NCBI RefSeq assembly: GCF_049942825.1
Contig: NZ_CP187970.1
Location: forward strand, 1,302,001-1,366,000
Length of the DNA: 64,000 nt
DNA from: Paenibacillus_G sp049942825
GTDB lineage: Bacteria > Bacillota > Bacilli > Paenibacillales > NBRC-103111
Direction: 5' to 3'
A program made the translations under genes and the position numbers. Below the pieces are notes generated by a model. It was not told where the DNA came from. It saw only the letters and a program-made list of their open reading frames with translations, and ran no database searches. This document shows, piece by piece, positions 16,777-25,618 of the stretch; position 1 is the first letter of the stretch, and every line of letters starts with the position of its first letter.

Positions 16777-17496
16777 TTGGCACTAAGCAAACGTTTGGAT
16801 GAGTATAAAGCGGTGTTCTTCGATGTGGGCGATACGCTGCTGACCATTCCGGCAGCCCAGGTGATCATGGGGCAGTTTCTCGCCGCCCGTGATTTTCATC
16901 CCGGGGAAGCCCGGATCGGCGAACTTTTTACGGAGGCCTTTCGTCTATTTTATTATGGCAAAGAGGTCGGAGCTTTCGAGGCGTGCACGCCGGAGTCCGA
17001 CAGGCAGTTCTGGATGAAGCTCTATGGCTATATTCTCGAGCATCTGGGCGTGGAAGAACGGAAGTGGACCCGGGAACAGGTGCATGCCTGCTGTCATGAG
17101 CTGTACGATCTGTTCACCTCGCCTGAGCACTATTCTCTCTTCGAAGATGTGCAGGAGGTGCTGGCGTCGCTGCAGGCCCGCGGTTTACGGCTGGGCGTGA
17201 TCTCGAACTTTGCCCCGACGCTGCCGGCCATCTTGGAGAGCAAAGGCATCCGTCACTATTTTGATCCGGTGGTGGTCTCCACGCTGGCGGGACTCGAGAA
17301 GCCGGATCCGGCCATCTTCACACTGGCTTTGAAAGAAGCGGGTCTGCACCCTTCCGACGTGCTCTATGTGGGGGACCATGACATCAACGACGTCTGGGCT
17401 CCGAACCAGGTCGGCATGGATGCACTCAAAATTCTCCGCTATGACTATCATACCGGGGAGGGCATTCGTTCCCTGAGGGAGCTGCTGGACCTGTAA
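16777..17496 (+). CDS. HAD-superfamily hydrolase
   Basis: Phosphatase-like protein of 239 residues with all HAD motifs: motif I FFDVGDTLL (nucleophile and acid Asp), motif II VISNFAP, motif III Lys in GLEKPDPAIF and motif IV VLYVGDHDINDVWAP. A helical cap domain lies between motifs I and II, as in subfamily I (haloacid dehalogenase/phosphoglycolate phosphatase type). The substrate cannot be predicted. The start is TTG 16777, with AGGTG 7 bases upstream. It is followed 31 bp later by the first PBP gene, possibly in one transcript. Confidence 0.88.
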   Translation: MALSKRLDEYKAVFFDVGDTLLTIPAAQVIMGQFLAARDFHPGEARIGELFTEAFRLFYYGKEVGAFEACTPESDRQFWMKLYGYILEHLGVEERKWTREQVHACCHELYDLFTSPEHYSLFEDVQEVLASLQARGLRLGVISNFAPTLPAILESKGIRHYFDPVVVSTLAGLEKPDPAIFTLALKEAGLHPSDVLYVGDHDINDVWAPNQVGMDALKILRYDYHTGEGIRSLRELLDL

Positions 17497-17527
17497 AATT
17501 TGTACAAAACAAGAGGTTGCTGAACTG

Positions 17528-19567
17528 ATGAATACATTATTCCGAACAAAGGAGCCGGGCAAGCGTCCCTGGGATTCGCGGCGGACGCGGATGAATCTGC
17601 TGTTTTTTGCTGTTTTCGTGCTGTTCTCCATTCTGGTTGTAAGGCTTGCGATGCTCCAGTTTGTCCAGGGGGCGGAGCTCAAGCAGGCGGAGACGGAGTT
17701 CACCGAGAGCTCGACACCGATCGCGCCGATCCGGGGGAATATCTTCGACCGCAACGGGGCTCCGCTGGCTTATACGGTGTCGACACAGTCGCTTTTCTTC
17801 CGCATTACCGAAGGCGATCTCTCCGAGCGGATGGATGAGATCATCGCGCTGGCGGGCGAGCTGGAGAAGATCTTCGCGTCTTACGGCGGCCCGAACGTCA
17901 AGCCGCTGACAGCGGCCGAGATCGTGGAGCGGATGGATGTCGGCTTCGACATCAACAAGAAGGAAACCAAGATCAACGGCTATTCCTATATGCCGCGGCG
18001 CATCAAATCGGATCTGACGGCCAACGAGATCGCCTATGTGCTGGAGCACCGGGACGAGCTGAAGTGGCTTGAGGTCACCGAGGAAAGCGCAAGGGTCTAC
18101 GACGACCGGAACCTGGCCGTGCAGCTCATCGGGTATCTTCGGCCTTTCTCGGCGGCAGTCAACGTGGAGAACTCCTACCTCAGTACCTACCGGGATAAGA
18201 AGGATGAATACCTCGGCGACGAATACGTCGGCTATGACGGGCTGGAATATCTGTACCAGGAAGAGCTCCGGGGCAAGAACGGGACCAAATCCTACCCGAT
18301 CAACGCCGCTCAGAAGATTACCGGTCCCTATACGCTGACACCTCCGGTCAAGGGGAACAACCTGATTCTCTCGATGGACCGGGAGGTGCAGCAGGCGGCT
18401 GAGGATGCGGTCACGGAGCACCTGACGGCGATGAAGAGAGCCTCGGGCGGTTCCGTCCTGGCACAAGGGCGTGAAGCCGTTGCGGGCTATGCGGTAGCCA
18501 TGGAAGTGGATACCGGCAAGGTGATGGCGATGGCCTCCATGCCCGATTACGACCCGAACGTATGGCATGGCGGGGTATCGGGTACGGAGTGGAACGAGAT
18601 CCGCTGCCGGTATCTTAACGGGGCGATCCGGGAACGGTGCGCGGATGTGCCGGAGAAGGAAATCAGCAAGCACCCGCCTTCGCTGGTGCCGCTGGGCTCT
18701 ACGATCAAGCCGCTGACCGTACTTCTCGGACTGAACGAGAAGCTGTTCGCACCGTATGAGACCTACAATGACACCGGCACCTATACCTACGGGAAGGACA
18801 AGAGCCGGGTGAACAACTCGGGCTTCAAGGCCAACGGCCCCATCAATGCGTCGAAGGCCATCGAGGTATCGTCGAATACGTTCATGGCGGCGATGATCGG
18901 CGAGCGGCTCTACAACCGGGGCGGCAGCCCGCTCGACGTATGGGATCAATACATGAAGAAGTTTGGTCTCGGCATCAGGACCGGAAGCGATCTTCCCGGC
19001 GAGAGCCCGGGCGATATCTATTATTACGATACGGTCAAGCAGGCCAGTACGCAGGCGGCGCTTGTCCAGGCCTCGTTCGGCCAGCAGGGCCGGTATACCG
19101 CCCTCCAGCTGGCCCAGTACACGGCGATGCTCGCGAATAAGGGCAAACGGTTGAAGCCCCTCTTCGTAGACCGGATCGTCACGTATGACAACAAGCAGGT
19201 GGTCAAGGAAATCCAGCCGGAGGTCCTCGGCCAGGAAACGTTCCCCGAAGAATATTGGAATGTCATTCACCAGGGGATGCTCAAGGTATCGAAGACCGGC
19301 TTCGAAGGCAGCGAAGCGGATTATACCGTAGCCGCCAAGACGGGCACCTCCCAGATGTCGGTAGCCGGCAAGAGCCTGGAGAATGCCGTCTTCATCGCTT
19401 ACGCGCCTGCGGAGAAGCCGAAGCTTGCCGTGGCGGTCGTCGTGCCGGAAGGCGGGTATGGCGCTTACGGCGCCGCGCCTATTGCCAGGAAGATTTTTGA
19501 TGCTTACAATGAACGCATAGGACTTTACGGCACGCCGAAGGTCCCTGCAGGAAAGGAGCCGCAGTAA
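17528..19567 (+). CDS. Class B penicillin-binding protein (first of a tandem pair)
   Basis: Membrane-anchored peptidoglycan transpeptidase of 679 residues. It has a cytoplasmic tail, one membrane anchor (about residues 22-43) and a PBP dimerisation domain starting at APIRGNIFDRNGAPLAYT. The transpeptidase domain carries S391-T-I-K394 (LGSTIKPL), S448-S-N450 and K604-T-G606 (KTGTSQM). All catalytic motifs are intact. It resembles PBP2/PbpA-PbpH (elongation-type) proteins more than SpoVD/PBP2B because it ends without PASTA domains. AGAGG lies 11 bases before ATG 17528. The next gene, 2 bp downstream, is a close paralogue. Confidence 0.93.
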   Translation: MNTLFRTKEPGKRPWDSRRTRMNLLFFAVFVLFSILVVRLAMLQFVQGAELKQAETEFTESSTPIAPIRGNIFDRNGAPLAYTVSTQSLFFRITEGDLSERMDEIIALAGELEKIFASYGGPNVKPLTAAEIVERMDVGFDINKKETKINGYSYMPRRIKSDLTANEIAYVLEHRDELKWLEVTEESARVYDDRNLAVQLIGYLRPFSAAVNVENSYLSTYRDKKDEYLGDEYVGYDGLEYLYQEELRGKNGTKSYPINAAQKITGPYTLTPPVKGNNLILSMDREVQQAAEDAVTEHLTAMKRASGGSVLAQGREAVAGYAVAMEVDTGKVMAMASMPDYDPNVWHGGVSGTEWNEIRCRYLNGAIRERCADVPEKEISKHPPSLVPLGSTIKPLTVLLGLNEKLFAPYETYNDTGTYTYGKDKSRVNNSGFKANGPINASKAIEVSSNTFMAAMIGERLYNRGGSPLDVWDQYMKKFGLGIRTGSDLPGESPGDIYYYDTVKQASTQAALVQASFGQQGRYTALQLAQYTAMLANKGKRLKPLFVDRIVTYDNKQVVKEIQPEVLGQETFPEEYWNVIHQGMLKVSKTGFEGSEADYTVAAKTGTSQMSVAGKSLENAVFIAYAPAEKPKLAVAVVVPEGGYGAYGAAPIARKIFDAYNERIGLYGTPKVPAGKEPQ

Positions 19568-19569
19568 GG

Positions 19570-21624
19570 ATGAAAAAGCCGATCGAGATGGAAGATCCGA
19601 CGAAACAGGAAACGTCGAAACGCCGCCATTTTACCCTACGTATCAATCTGTTCTTCTTCTTCACGTTCTTCCTGTTCTCCGTCCTGATCGTGCGCCTTGC
19701 GATGCTCCAATTCGTCGAGGGGAAAGAACTGAAGGCGGAGAAAGAAGACATCAACAAAGCGAACACGCCGATTGCCCCGATCCGCGGGAACATTTATGAC
19801 CGGCAGAAGGTGCCGCTGGCTTATACGACCTCCACGCAGTCGCTGTACTTCCGGATCGAGCAGAACCAGCCGAAGGACGAGGTCGTGGCTCTGGCGCAGG
19901 AGCTGGCAAGGATTTTCTCCTTGTACGGGCGCCCAGGAGAGAAGCAGCCTACCGCGGAAGAAATCATCATCGAGATGGATGTAGGCTACGATCTCAACAA
20001 GCAGAAAACAAATGATGCGCCGAGCTATTATTCCGTACCGCGGAGGCTGAAGACCGACCTTTCCCAGGAAGAGATTGCTTATCTGATGGAGCATCGTGAC
20101 GAGCTCAAATGGCTGGAGATCATGGAGGAGAGCATCCGCCAGTACGATTATGAGAACACGCCGGCAGTCCAGCTCATTGGATACATGCGGCAGTTCTCCA
20201 GAGCCCGCGCGTCCAACCTGAACCTGGATCTCTACAAAGACAAAACGAAAACCGATGGATACCTCGATACGGAATACGTAGGATATGACGGGATCGAGTA
20301 CCTGTACCAGGAGGAGCTCCGGGGCAAGAACGGATTCAAGACCTATCCCGTGAACGCCGCCCACAAAATCATCGGCAAGGTCGATGTCACCGCCCCGACC
20401 AAGGGGAACAACTTGTACCTGACCATCGACCGGAACGTTCAGCTTGCTACCGAAAAGGCGATTATGGATCATCTCGCCTGGCTGAAAGGCCCTGCCCGGT
20501 CCAACCGTTATGCGGCCAAAGGCTCGAATGCCGTAGCGGGCTATGCGGTGGCTATCGAAGTCAAGACAGGTAAAGTCGTTACGATGGCGAGCATGCCGGA
20601 TTACGACCCGAAGGTCTGGTCGGGACCGATCTCGAATGAAAAATATGCCGAGATTCAGTCCAAGATCAATAACGGGACGATCACGACGGCTTATCCGGAC
20701 TATCCCGAAGACAAACTGAAATACCATCCGACATCCATCGTCTATATGGGGTCGGTCGTCAAACCGCTTTCCGTGCTGATCGGGCTCAATGAAGGGTTGT
20801 TCACTACAAATACGATCTATCATGATACGGGCGTCTTCACGTACGGGAAGGACAACAACGCAAGGCTTTCTAACTCGGACGGCGCGGCCTGGGGCCCGAT
20901 TAATGCCACGGATGCCATTTGGCACTCTTCCAACACCTTCATGTCGGCGATGATCGGCCATGAGCTGCACCGCCGCAAAGGTACGGAAGCCGTAACGATC
21001 TGGAAAGACTACCTGGCCAAATTCGGTCTGGGGGTTCTGACAGGCAGCGGGCTCCCGAGAGAATATGCGGGACTCAGCGAATTCGAGAGCAATACCAAGG
21101 AATCCGTCCAGCAGCGGATGGTATTCGCCTCCTGGGGCCAGAACGAGAAGTACACGACCCTGCAGCTGGCACAGTATGTGACAACGCTGGCTACGAAAGG
21201 GGAGCGGCTTAAGCCGCTGCTCGTGGACCGGATCGAGACCTATGAGGGGCAGCTCGTCAAGGAATTCAACGAGAAGGTCGTGCTGGACAAAACGGAGTTC
21301 CCCAAAACGTATTGGGATGCGGTCATCAGAGGGATGGCTAAGGTCGGCGTGCAGGGCTTCGATGACTTCCCTTATACGCTTGCCCGCAAAACCGGTACCT
21401 CTACCCAGCGGGTGGCCGGCGGCAAGGAGATCGATAACGCCGTCTTTATCGCCTTCGCGCCGATTGAGGATCCGAAGCTGGCTGTAGCGGTCGTTGTGCC
21501 TGAAGGCGGCTTTGGCTCCTACGGCGCGGCACCGATCGCACGCAAGATTTTTGATGCCTATGATCAATATTACGGCTTGAGCGATAAGCCCAAAGGCCCC
21601 AAAACACCGGTAACCACTCCATAG
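19570..21624 (+). CDS. Class B penicillin-binding protein (second of a tandem pair)
   Basis: 684 residues, co-linear with its upstream neighbour. Shared blocks include LRINLFFFFTFFLFSVLIVR (anchor), NTPIAPIRGNIYDRQKVPLA, EYVGYDGIEYLYQEELRGKN and MASMPDYDPKVW. Active-site motifs are S395-V-V-K398 (MGSVVKPL), S453-S-N455 and K607-T-G609 (RKTGTST). All are intact, so both copies should be active transpeptidases. The start lies 2 bp after the previous stop, with AAAGGAGCCGCAGTAAGG providing the ribosome site. The two are one operon and arose by local duplication, with substantial divergence in the linker regions. A terminator follows at 21638. Confidence 0.93.
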   Translation: MKKPIEMEDPTKQETSKRRHFTLRINLFFFFTFFLFSVLIVRLAMLQFVEGKELKAEKEDINKANTPIAPIRGNIYDRQKVPLAYTTSTQSLYFRIEQNQPKDEVVALAQELARIFSLYGRPGEKQPTAEEIIIEMDVGYDLNKQKTNDAPSYYSVPRRLKTDLSQEEIAYLMEHRDELKWLEIMEESIRQYDYENTPAVQLIGYMRQFSRARASNLNLDLYKDKTKTDGYLDTEYVGYDGIEYLYQEELRGKNGFKTYPVNAAHKIIGKVDVTAPTKGNNLYLTIDRNVQLATEKAIMDHLAWLKGPARSNRYAAKGSNAVAGYAVAIEVKTGKVVTMASMPDYDPKVWSGPISNEKYAEIQSKINNGTITTAYPDYPEDKLKYHPTSIVYMGSVVKPLSVLIGLNEGLFTTNTIYHDTGVFTYGKDNNARLSNSDGAAWGPINATDAIWHSSNTFMSAMIGHELHRRKGTEAVTIWKDYLAKFGLGVLTGSGLPREYAGLSEFESNTKESVQQRMVFASWGQNEKYTTLQLAQYVTTLATKGERLKPLLVDRIETYEGQLVKEFNEKVVLDKTEFPKTYWDAVIRGMAKVGVQGFDDFPYTLARKTGTSTQRVAGGKEIDNAVFIAFAPIEDPKLAVAVVVPEGGFGSYGAAPIARKIFDAYDQYYGLSDKPKGPKTPVTTP

Positions 21625-21637
21625 CGGTACACGGCAG

Positions 21638-21668
21638 AAGCCTCCCCAGCGGGAGGCTTTCTTTATTT
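21638..21668 (+). terminator. Terminator after the tandem PBP genes
   Basis: AAGCCTCCC-cagc-GGGAGGCTT followed by TCTTTATTT, 13 bp after the stop. Confidence 0.85.
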
Positions 21669-21678
21669 AAGAAAATTG

Positions 21679-21708
21679 TTGCACAAGGGAAACTTATTTG
21701 TATATAAT
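21679..21708 (+). promoter_or_regulatory. mnt promoter with MntR-like operator
   Basis: TTGCAC (21679-21684), 18-bp spacer, TATAAT (21703-21708). The sequence TTGCACAAGGGAAACTT (21679-21695) resembles the MntR operator of the B. subtilis mntABCD promoter as I remember it (TTGCAT-AGGGAAACTT type). It overlaps the -35, as a manganese-dependent repressor site should. Confidence 0.65.
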
Positions 21709-21742
21709 AAAAATATAGTCGGGAAGGCAATAATCATTGTCC

Positions 21743-21772
21743 AGTACAACAATCATAATCGAGTACAACAAT
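21743..21772 (+). repeat. Two AGTACAACAAT direct repeats upstream of mntA
   Basis: AGTACAACAAT occurs at 21743-21753 and again at 21762-21772 (19 bp centre to centre), in the transcribed leader between the mnt promoter and ATG 21822. Function unknown; a regulator or RNA feature is possible. Confidence 0.5.
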
Positions 21773-21821
21773 TAAGGACTAAGACAACTTTTTGGCAACA
21801 TATACTTGGAGGACTAATACT

Positions 21822-22805
21822 ATGACTAAGATTGGAGCGAAGGCCGTGAAATCGAAGAAACCTCTGCCATCCTCATGGAAACGGTTCATCATGACGATTC
21901 TGTTCCTGGGGCTGGCTGCGGGCCTTACCGCCTGCGGTAGGGATGAAGCCGCTCAAACCGGCGTGTCCGGCAAAGTAAAAATAACGGCGACCATCGGCAT
22001 GATTGCGGATATTGCGCGCGAGGTCGGCGGAGAGCATGTGGAAGTGACGGGGCTGATGAAGTCTGGGGTCGACCCCCATCTGTATAAAGCTTCTCAGGGG
22101 GATGTCAAGAAGCTGGAGCAGGCCGATCTCATTCTATATAACGGCCTGCACCTTGAGGGCAAAATGGTCGAGATCTTCGAGAACATGCAGAAATCGAGGC
22201 CGACGGTAGCGGTCTCCAAGAATATACCGGAATCGAAGCTGCGGAGCATGGATGACGGTACGGCCTCGCATGACCCGCATATCTGGTTCGATGTCAAGCA
22301 CTGGATGACGGCGACGGAGACGGTGAGGGACGAACTCTCCAAGCTGGACGCGGCCCACGCAGAGGATTACAAGAAGAATGCGGAGGCGTACCTAGCGAAG
22401 CTCAAAGAGCTGGATACCTACGCCAAAGAGCAGATCGCTTCCATTCCCGAGGGGCAGCGGGTTCTCGTGACGGCACACGACGCATTCGGATACTTCGGTG
22501 ACGCGTACGGCATCAAGGTCATGGGCCTGCAGGGCATCTCGACCGCATCGGAGCCGGGCTCCAAGGACGTGATCGATCTGCGGGACTATCTGGTTCAGAA
22601 CCAGATCAAGGCCGTCTTCGTCGAGTCTAGCGTCCCGAAGAAATCCATCGAGGCGATGATCGAAGGGGCCAGGAAGCAGGGGCATGAGATTAAGATCGGC
22701 GGAGAGCTGTTCTCCGATGCGATGGGCGAAGAAGGAACGGCCGAGGGTACGTACTTAGGCATGGTGCGGCATAATGTCGACACGATCGTCAAAGCTCTGA
22801 AGTAG
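21822..22805 (+). CDS. mntA: Mn/Zn ABC transporter substrate-binding lipoprotein (TroA/MntA type)
   Basis: Extracellular metal-binding lipoprotein of cluster A-I, 327 residues from ATG 21822 (GGAGG 9 bases upstream; the frame is open from 21792). The signal peptide ends in lipobox LTAC. Metal ligands: His in GVDPHLYKASQGD, His in HDPHIWFDVK and His in VTAHDAFGYF, with a C-terminal acidic residue in GGELFSDAMG. The third His, and GLQGISTASE after it, resemble TroA of Treponema (Zn/Mn), whereas PsaA/MntC use Glu there. It heads a four-gene operon matching mntABCD. The MntR-like operator favours manganese; metal specificity is inference. Confidence 0.9.
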   Translation: MTKIGAKAVKSKKPLPSSWKRFIMTILFLGLAAGLTACGRDEAAQTGVSGKVKITATIGMIADIAREVGGEHVEVTGLMKSGVDPHLYKASQGDVKKLEQADLILYNGLHLEGKMVEIFENMQKSRPTVAVSKNIPESKLRSMDDGTASHDPHIWFDVKHWMTATETVRDELSKLDAAHAEDYKKNAEAYLAKLKELDTYAKEQIASIPEGQRVLVTAHDAFGYFGDAYGIKVMGLQGISTASEPGSKDVIDLRDYLVQNQIKAVFVESSVPKKSIEAMIEGARKQGHEIKIGGELFSDAMGEEGTAEGTYLGMVRHNVDTIVKALK

Positions 22806-22874
22806 CGGAGCCGGGCGAATAAACATAGAGATGGCGCCGTAGGGGCGCCGGCCAGGAAGAGGAGTTGAAGTGTT

Positions 22875-23642
22875 ATGGGAGCGTCGTTGTCACCATTGTC
22901 GGTTGCAGGCTTGACGGTAGCCTACCAGAAGAAGCCGGTGCTGCGGGATGTGGGGTTTGAGATCCCGGAGGGCAAGCTGATCGGGATCGTCGGCCCGAAC
23001 GGGGCGGGCAAATCGACCCTGATCAAAGCAGTCCTGGGCCTGATCCCGCGCGTTACCGGCGAAGTATCGATCTATGGCAGGCCTTATGCCGAACAAAGAA
23101 AGCTAATCGGTTACGTGCCGCAGCGCGAATCGGTGGATTGGGATTTCCCGACCTCGGCTCTCGACGTCGTCATGATGGGCCGCTACGGCCATCTAGGCTG
23201 GTTCAAGCGGCCGGGGGCGAAAGAGCGGGGCCTTGCGATGGACTGCCTCGAGAAGGTCGGCATGGCCGACTTCGCGGGGCGGCAGATCTCGCAGCTCTCC
23301 GGCGGGCAGCAGCAGCGGATATTCCTGGCGCGGGCGCTGGCGCAGGATGCCCGGCTGTATTTCATGGATGAGCCGTTCGTCGGCGTGGATGCGGCTACGG
23401 AGAAGGCGATCATCACGCTGCTGAATGAGCTTAAGAAGCAGGGCAAGACCGTGCTGGTCGTCCACCATGATCTGGCCACCGTCAAGGAGTACTTCGATTG
23501 GATTCTGCTGCTGAACGTGGAGCTCATGGGGATCGGTCCGGTCGGCGAGTGGTTTACCAAGGAGCATCTGCAGCGCACCTACGGCGGCCGGCTCGGGCTG
23601 CTCGACAGGGACGATGACGCCGTCATCGTCTCGGCGAGGTGA
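22875..23642 (+). CDS. mntB: Mn/Zn ABC transporter ATPase
   Basis: ATPase of the metal importer, 255 residues. Walker A is VGPNGAGKST, the Q-loop lies in GYVPQRESVDWDFP, the ABC signature is LSGGQQQR, Walker B is ARLYFMDEPFVGVD and the H-loop is LVVHHDL. The PQRESVDWDFP stretch is characteristic of the Mn/Zn subfamily. AGGAG lies 10 bases before ATG 22875. It overlaps the possible GTG start of the next permease by 4 bases. Confidence 0.94.
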   Translation: MGASLSPLSVAGLTVAYQKKPVLRDVGFEIPEGKLIGIVGPNGAGKSTLIKAVLGLIPRVTGEVSIYGRPYAEQRKLIGYVPQRESVDWDFPTSALDVVMMGRYGHLGWFKRPGAKERGLAMDCLEKVGMADFAGRQISQLSGGQQQRIFLARALAQDARLYFMDEPFVGVDAATEKAIITLLNELKKQGKTVLVVHHDLATVKEYFDWILLLNVELMGIGPVGEWFTKEHLQRTYGGRLGLLDRDDDAVIVSAR

Positions 23643-23647
23643 CCGCC

Positions 23648-24616
23648 ATGCTGACACTGCTCTTCGAGATGTTCCGCGACCCGAACGCCCAGTGGATTCT
23701 GCTGGGCAGCATGCTGCTCGGACTGAGCAGCGGCGTGCTCGGCAGCTTCGCTTACCTGCGCAAGCAGAGCCTAATGGGGGATGCGCTGGCTCATGCCGCT
23801 CTGCCGGGCGTCTGTATCGCCTTCATGCTTACCGGCACGAAGTCGATCTTCTTCTTCCTGATCGGCGCTGTGGCCGCAGGGCTGATCGCCACGTTCGGCA
23901 TCGGCTACGTCACGCGCCATACCCGGATCAAGCAGGATTCGGCGCTCGGGATTGTGCTCTCCGTTTTTTTCGGCCTCGGCATCGTTCTGCTTACGAAGAT
24001 TCAGCATGGGAGCAGCGGCAACCAAAGCGGGCTCGACAAGTTCCTGTTCGGGCAGGCGGCCTCCATGGTGTTCAAGGATGTGGTCACCATGGCCATCGTT
24101 GCCGTGCTGCTCGTGCTGGTCTGCTCGCTGCTCTTCAAGGAGTTCAAGCTGCTGAGCTTTGACCAGGGCTTTGCGAAGGGCATCGGACTGCCGGTCGCTT
24201 TCCTCGACCAGTTCATGATGTTCCTGATCGTGGTAGCGGTGGTCGTGGGCATTCAGACCGTGGGCGTCGTGCTCATGTCCGCGCTGCTGATCACTCCGGC
24301 CGTGTCGGCCCGCTACTGGACCGAGCGGCTGGGAGTCATGGTCGCTTTATCCGGCGCCTTCGGCGCGGTGAGCGGCTTCCTCGGCACCTGGATCAGCGGG
24401 GCGGCCAACAATCTGCCGACCGGTCCGCTCAGCGTACTGTCGGCAACGGCGCTGTTCGTGGTGTCCGTGCTGTTCGCTCCCCGGCGGGGGCTCGTGGCCA
24501 AGCTGCTGGAGCGCACCGCGGTGAAGAAGGATGTTGTCCGCGGACTGAGACCTCAGGCGCAGCTTCACAGCGTGCAGCATCCGGCATCCGCAGCGGGAGA
24601 GGAGGGAACCCCGTGA
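23648..24616 (+). CDS. mntC: Mn/Zn ABC transporter permease (first)
   Basis: ABC-3 family permease, 322 residues from ATG 23648, with GAGGTG 6 bases upstream (GTG 23639 is possible). About eight hydrophobic segments. Family motifs: GSFAYLRKQSLMGDALAHAA near the N-terminus and VGIQTVGVVLMSALLITPAV in the second half. The C-terminal tail after the last membrane segment is hydrophilic and extended (about 45 residues). It pairs with mntD as a heterodimer, as in TroCD and B. subtilis MntCD. Its stop overlaps the mntD start (GTGA). Confidence 0.92.
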   Translation: MLTLLFEMFRDPNAQWILLGSMLLGLSSGVLGSFAYLRKQSLMGDALAHAALPGVCIAFMLTGTKSIFFFLIGAVAAGLIATFGIGYVTRHTRIKQDSALGIVLSVFFGLGIVLLTKIQHGSSGNQSGLDKFLFGQAASMVFKDVVTMAIVAVLLVLVCSLLFKEFKLLSFDQGFAKGIGLPVAFLDQFMMFLIVVAVVVGIQTVGVVLMSALLITPAVSARYWTERLGVMVALSGAFGAVSGFLGTWISGAANNLPTGPLSVLSATALFVVSVLFAPRRGLVAKLLERTAVKKDVVRGLRPQAQLHSVQHPASAAGEEGTP

Positions 24617-25494
24617 ATGACTTTTGGATTATTCTTACAGCCTGTCTCGTCGCCTGTTCCTGCAGCATACTCGGCTGCTTTCTCGTGCTTCGCCGCATGG
24701 CGATGATTGGGGACGCGATCTCGCACTCGGTTTTACCGGGCATCGTCATCGCGTTCCTCCTCAGCGGCTCGCGTGAATCGCTGTTCATGATGCTGGGCGC
24801 ATCGGTCATTGGGCTCGTGACCGTGTTCCTCATCCAGTGGTTTCACCAGAGCGGCGTCCAGTCCGACGCGTCGATCGGTGTCGTCTTTACGGCTCTGTTT
24901 GCCTTAGGCGTTCTGCTCGTTTCTTTGTACACGCGCCAGGTCGATCTTGATCTGGACTGCGTGCTCTACGGCGAGATCATCGCCGTCCCCTGGGAGACGC
25001 TTCAGGTGGGCGGCACGGAGATCGGCCCCAAGGCCGTATGGGCGCTGGGTCTTGTCCTGACACTGAGCGTGGTGCTCATCGGCGTATTCTACAAGCAGTT
25101 CAAAATCTGCGCGTTCGATCCCGCTATGGCGGCCGCCGTCGGTATCCCGGTGGCGCTGTTCCACTACCTGCTGATGGGCCTCGTCTCCGTGACCACGGTG
25201 GCCTCCTTCGAGAGCGTAGGGGCGATCCTCGTCGTGGGCATGCTCGTCGTCCCCGCCGCTACCGCTTACCTGCTGACCGAGGTGCTCAGCCGCATGATCT
25301 TTTACAGCATGGGCATCGGCATCCTCAGCGCGGTCTCCGGGTACTATGTCTCCGTCGCGCTGGACGCTTCGATCGCGGGCTGCATGATCACCATGGCCGG
25401 CGTCCTGTTCGTCCTGGCGCTGCTCTTCTCCCCCTCGCACGGCGTCCTCATCCGCAAGTGGCGTCAGAAGCGCAGTGCCGCCCGCATGGCTTGA
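24613..25494 (+). CDS. mntD: Mn/Zn ABC transporter permease (second)
   Basis: Second ABC-3 permease, 293 residues. It has the same architecture as its neighbour: SCSILGCFLVLRRMAMIGDA at the N-terminus and ASFESVGAILVVGMLVVPAA in the second half. The start is GTG 24613, with AGGAGGG 6-7 bases upstream, overlapping the mntC stop by 4 bases, so the two permeases are translationally coupled. Last gene of the operon; a strong terminator follows at 25525. Confidence 0.92.
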   Translation: MNDFWIILTACLVACSCSILGCFLVLRRMAMIGDAISHSVLPGIVIAFLLSGSRESLFMMLGASVIGLVTVFLIQWFHQSGVQSDASIGVVFTALFALGVLLVSLYTRQVDLDLDCVLYGEIIAVPWETLQVGGTEIGPKAVWALGLVLTLSVVLIGVFYKQFKICAFDPAMAAAVGIPVALFHYLLMGLVSVTTVASFESVGAILVVGMLVVPAATAYLLTEVLSRMIFYSMGIGILSAVSGYYVSVALDASIAGCMITMAGVLFVLALLFSPSHGVLIRKWRQKRSAARMA

Positions 25495-25524
25495 ATCAGG
25501 CCGGAGTATTGGCACGCAGCCGCT

Positions 25525-25563
25525 AAAAAGCTCCTTCCCGTAGATGAGAAGGAGCTTTTTATT
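25525..25563 (+). terminator. Terminator of the mnt operon
   Basis: AAAAAGCTCCTTC-(10 nt)-GAAGGAGCTTTTT, a 13-bp perfect stem with T-run, 30 bp after the mntD stop. Confidence 0.92.
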
Positions 25564-25618
25564 GCTAAAGTTGCGATTGCGAGGCTGGCCCTGCATGGCT
25601 TCCATGACACCACTCATG

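Noticed and set aside
19636..21567. Long open frame (643 codons) antisense to the second PBP gene
   Set aside because: Shadow frame; its product is Arg/His-rich with no domain, while the sense frame carries all PBP motifs.
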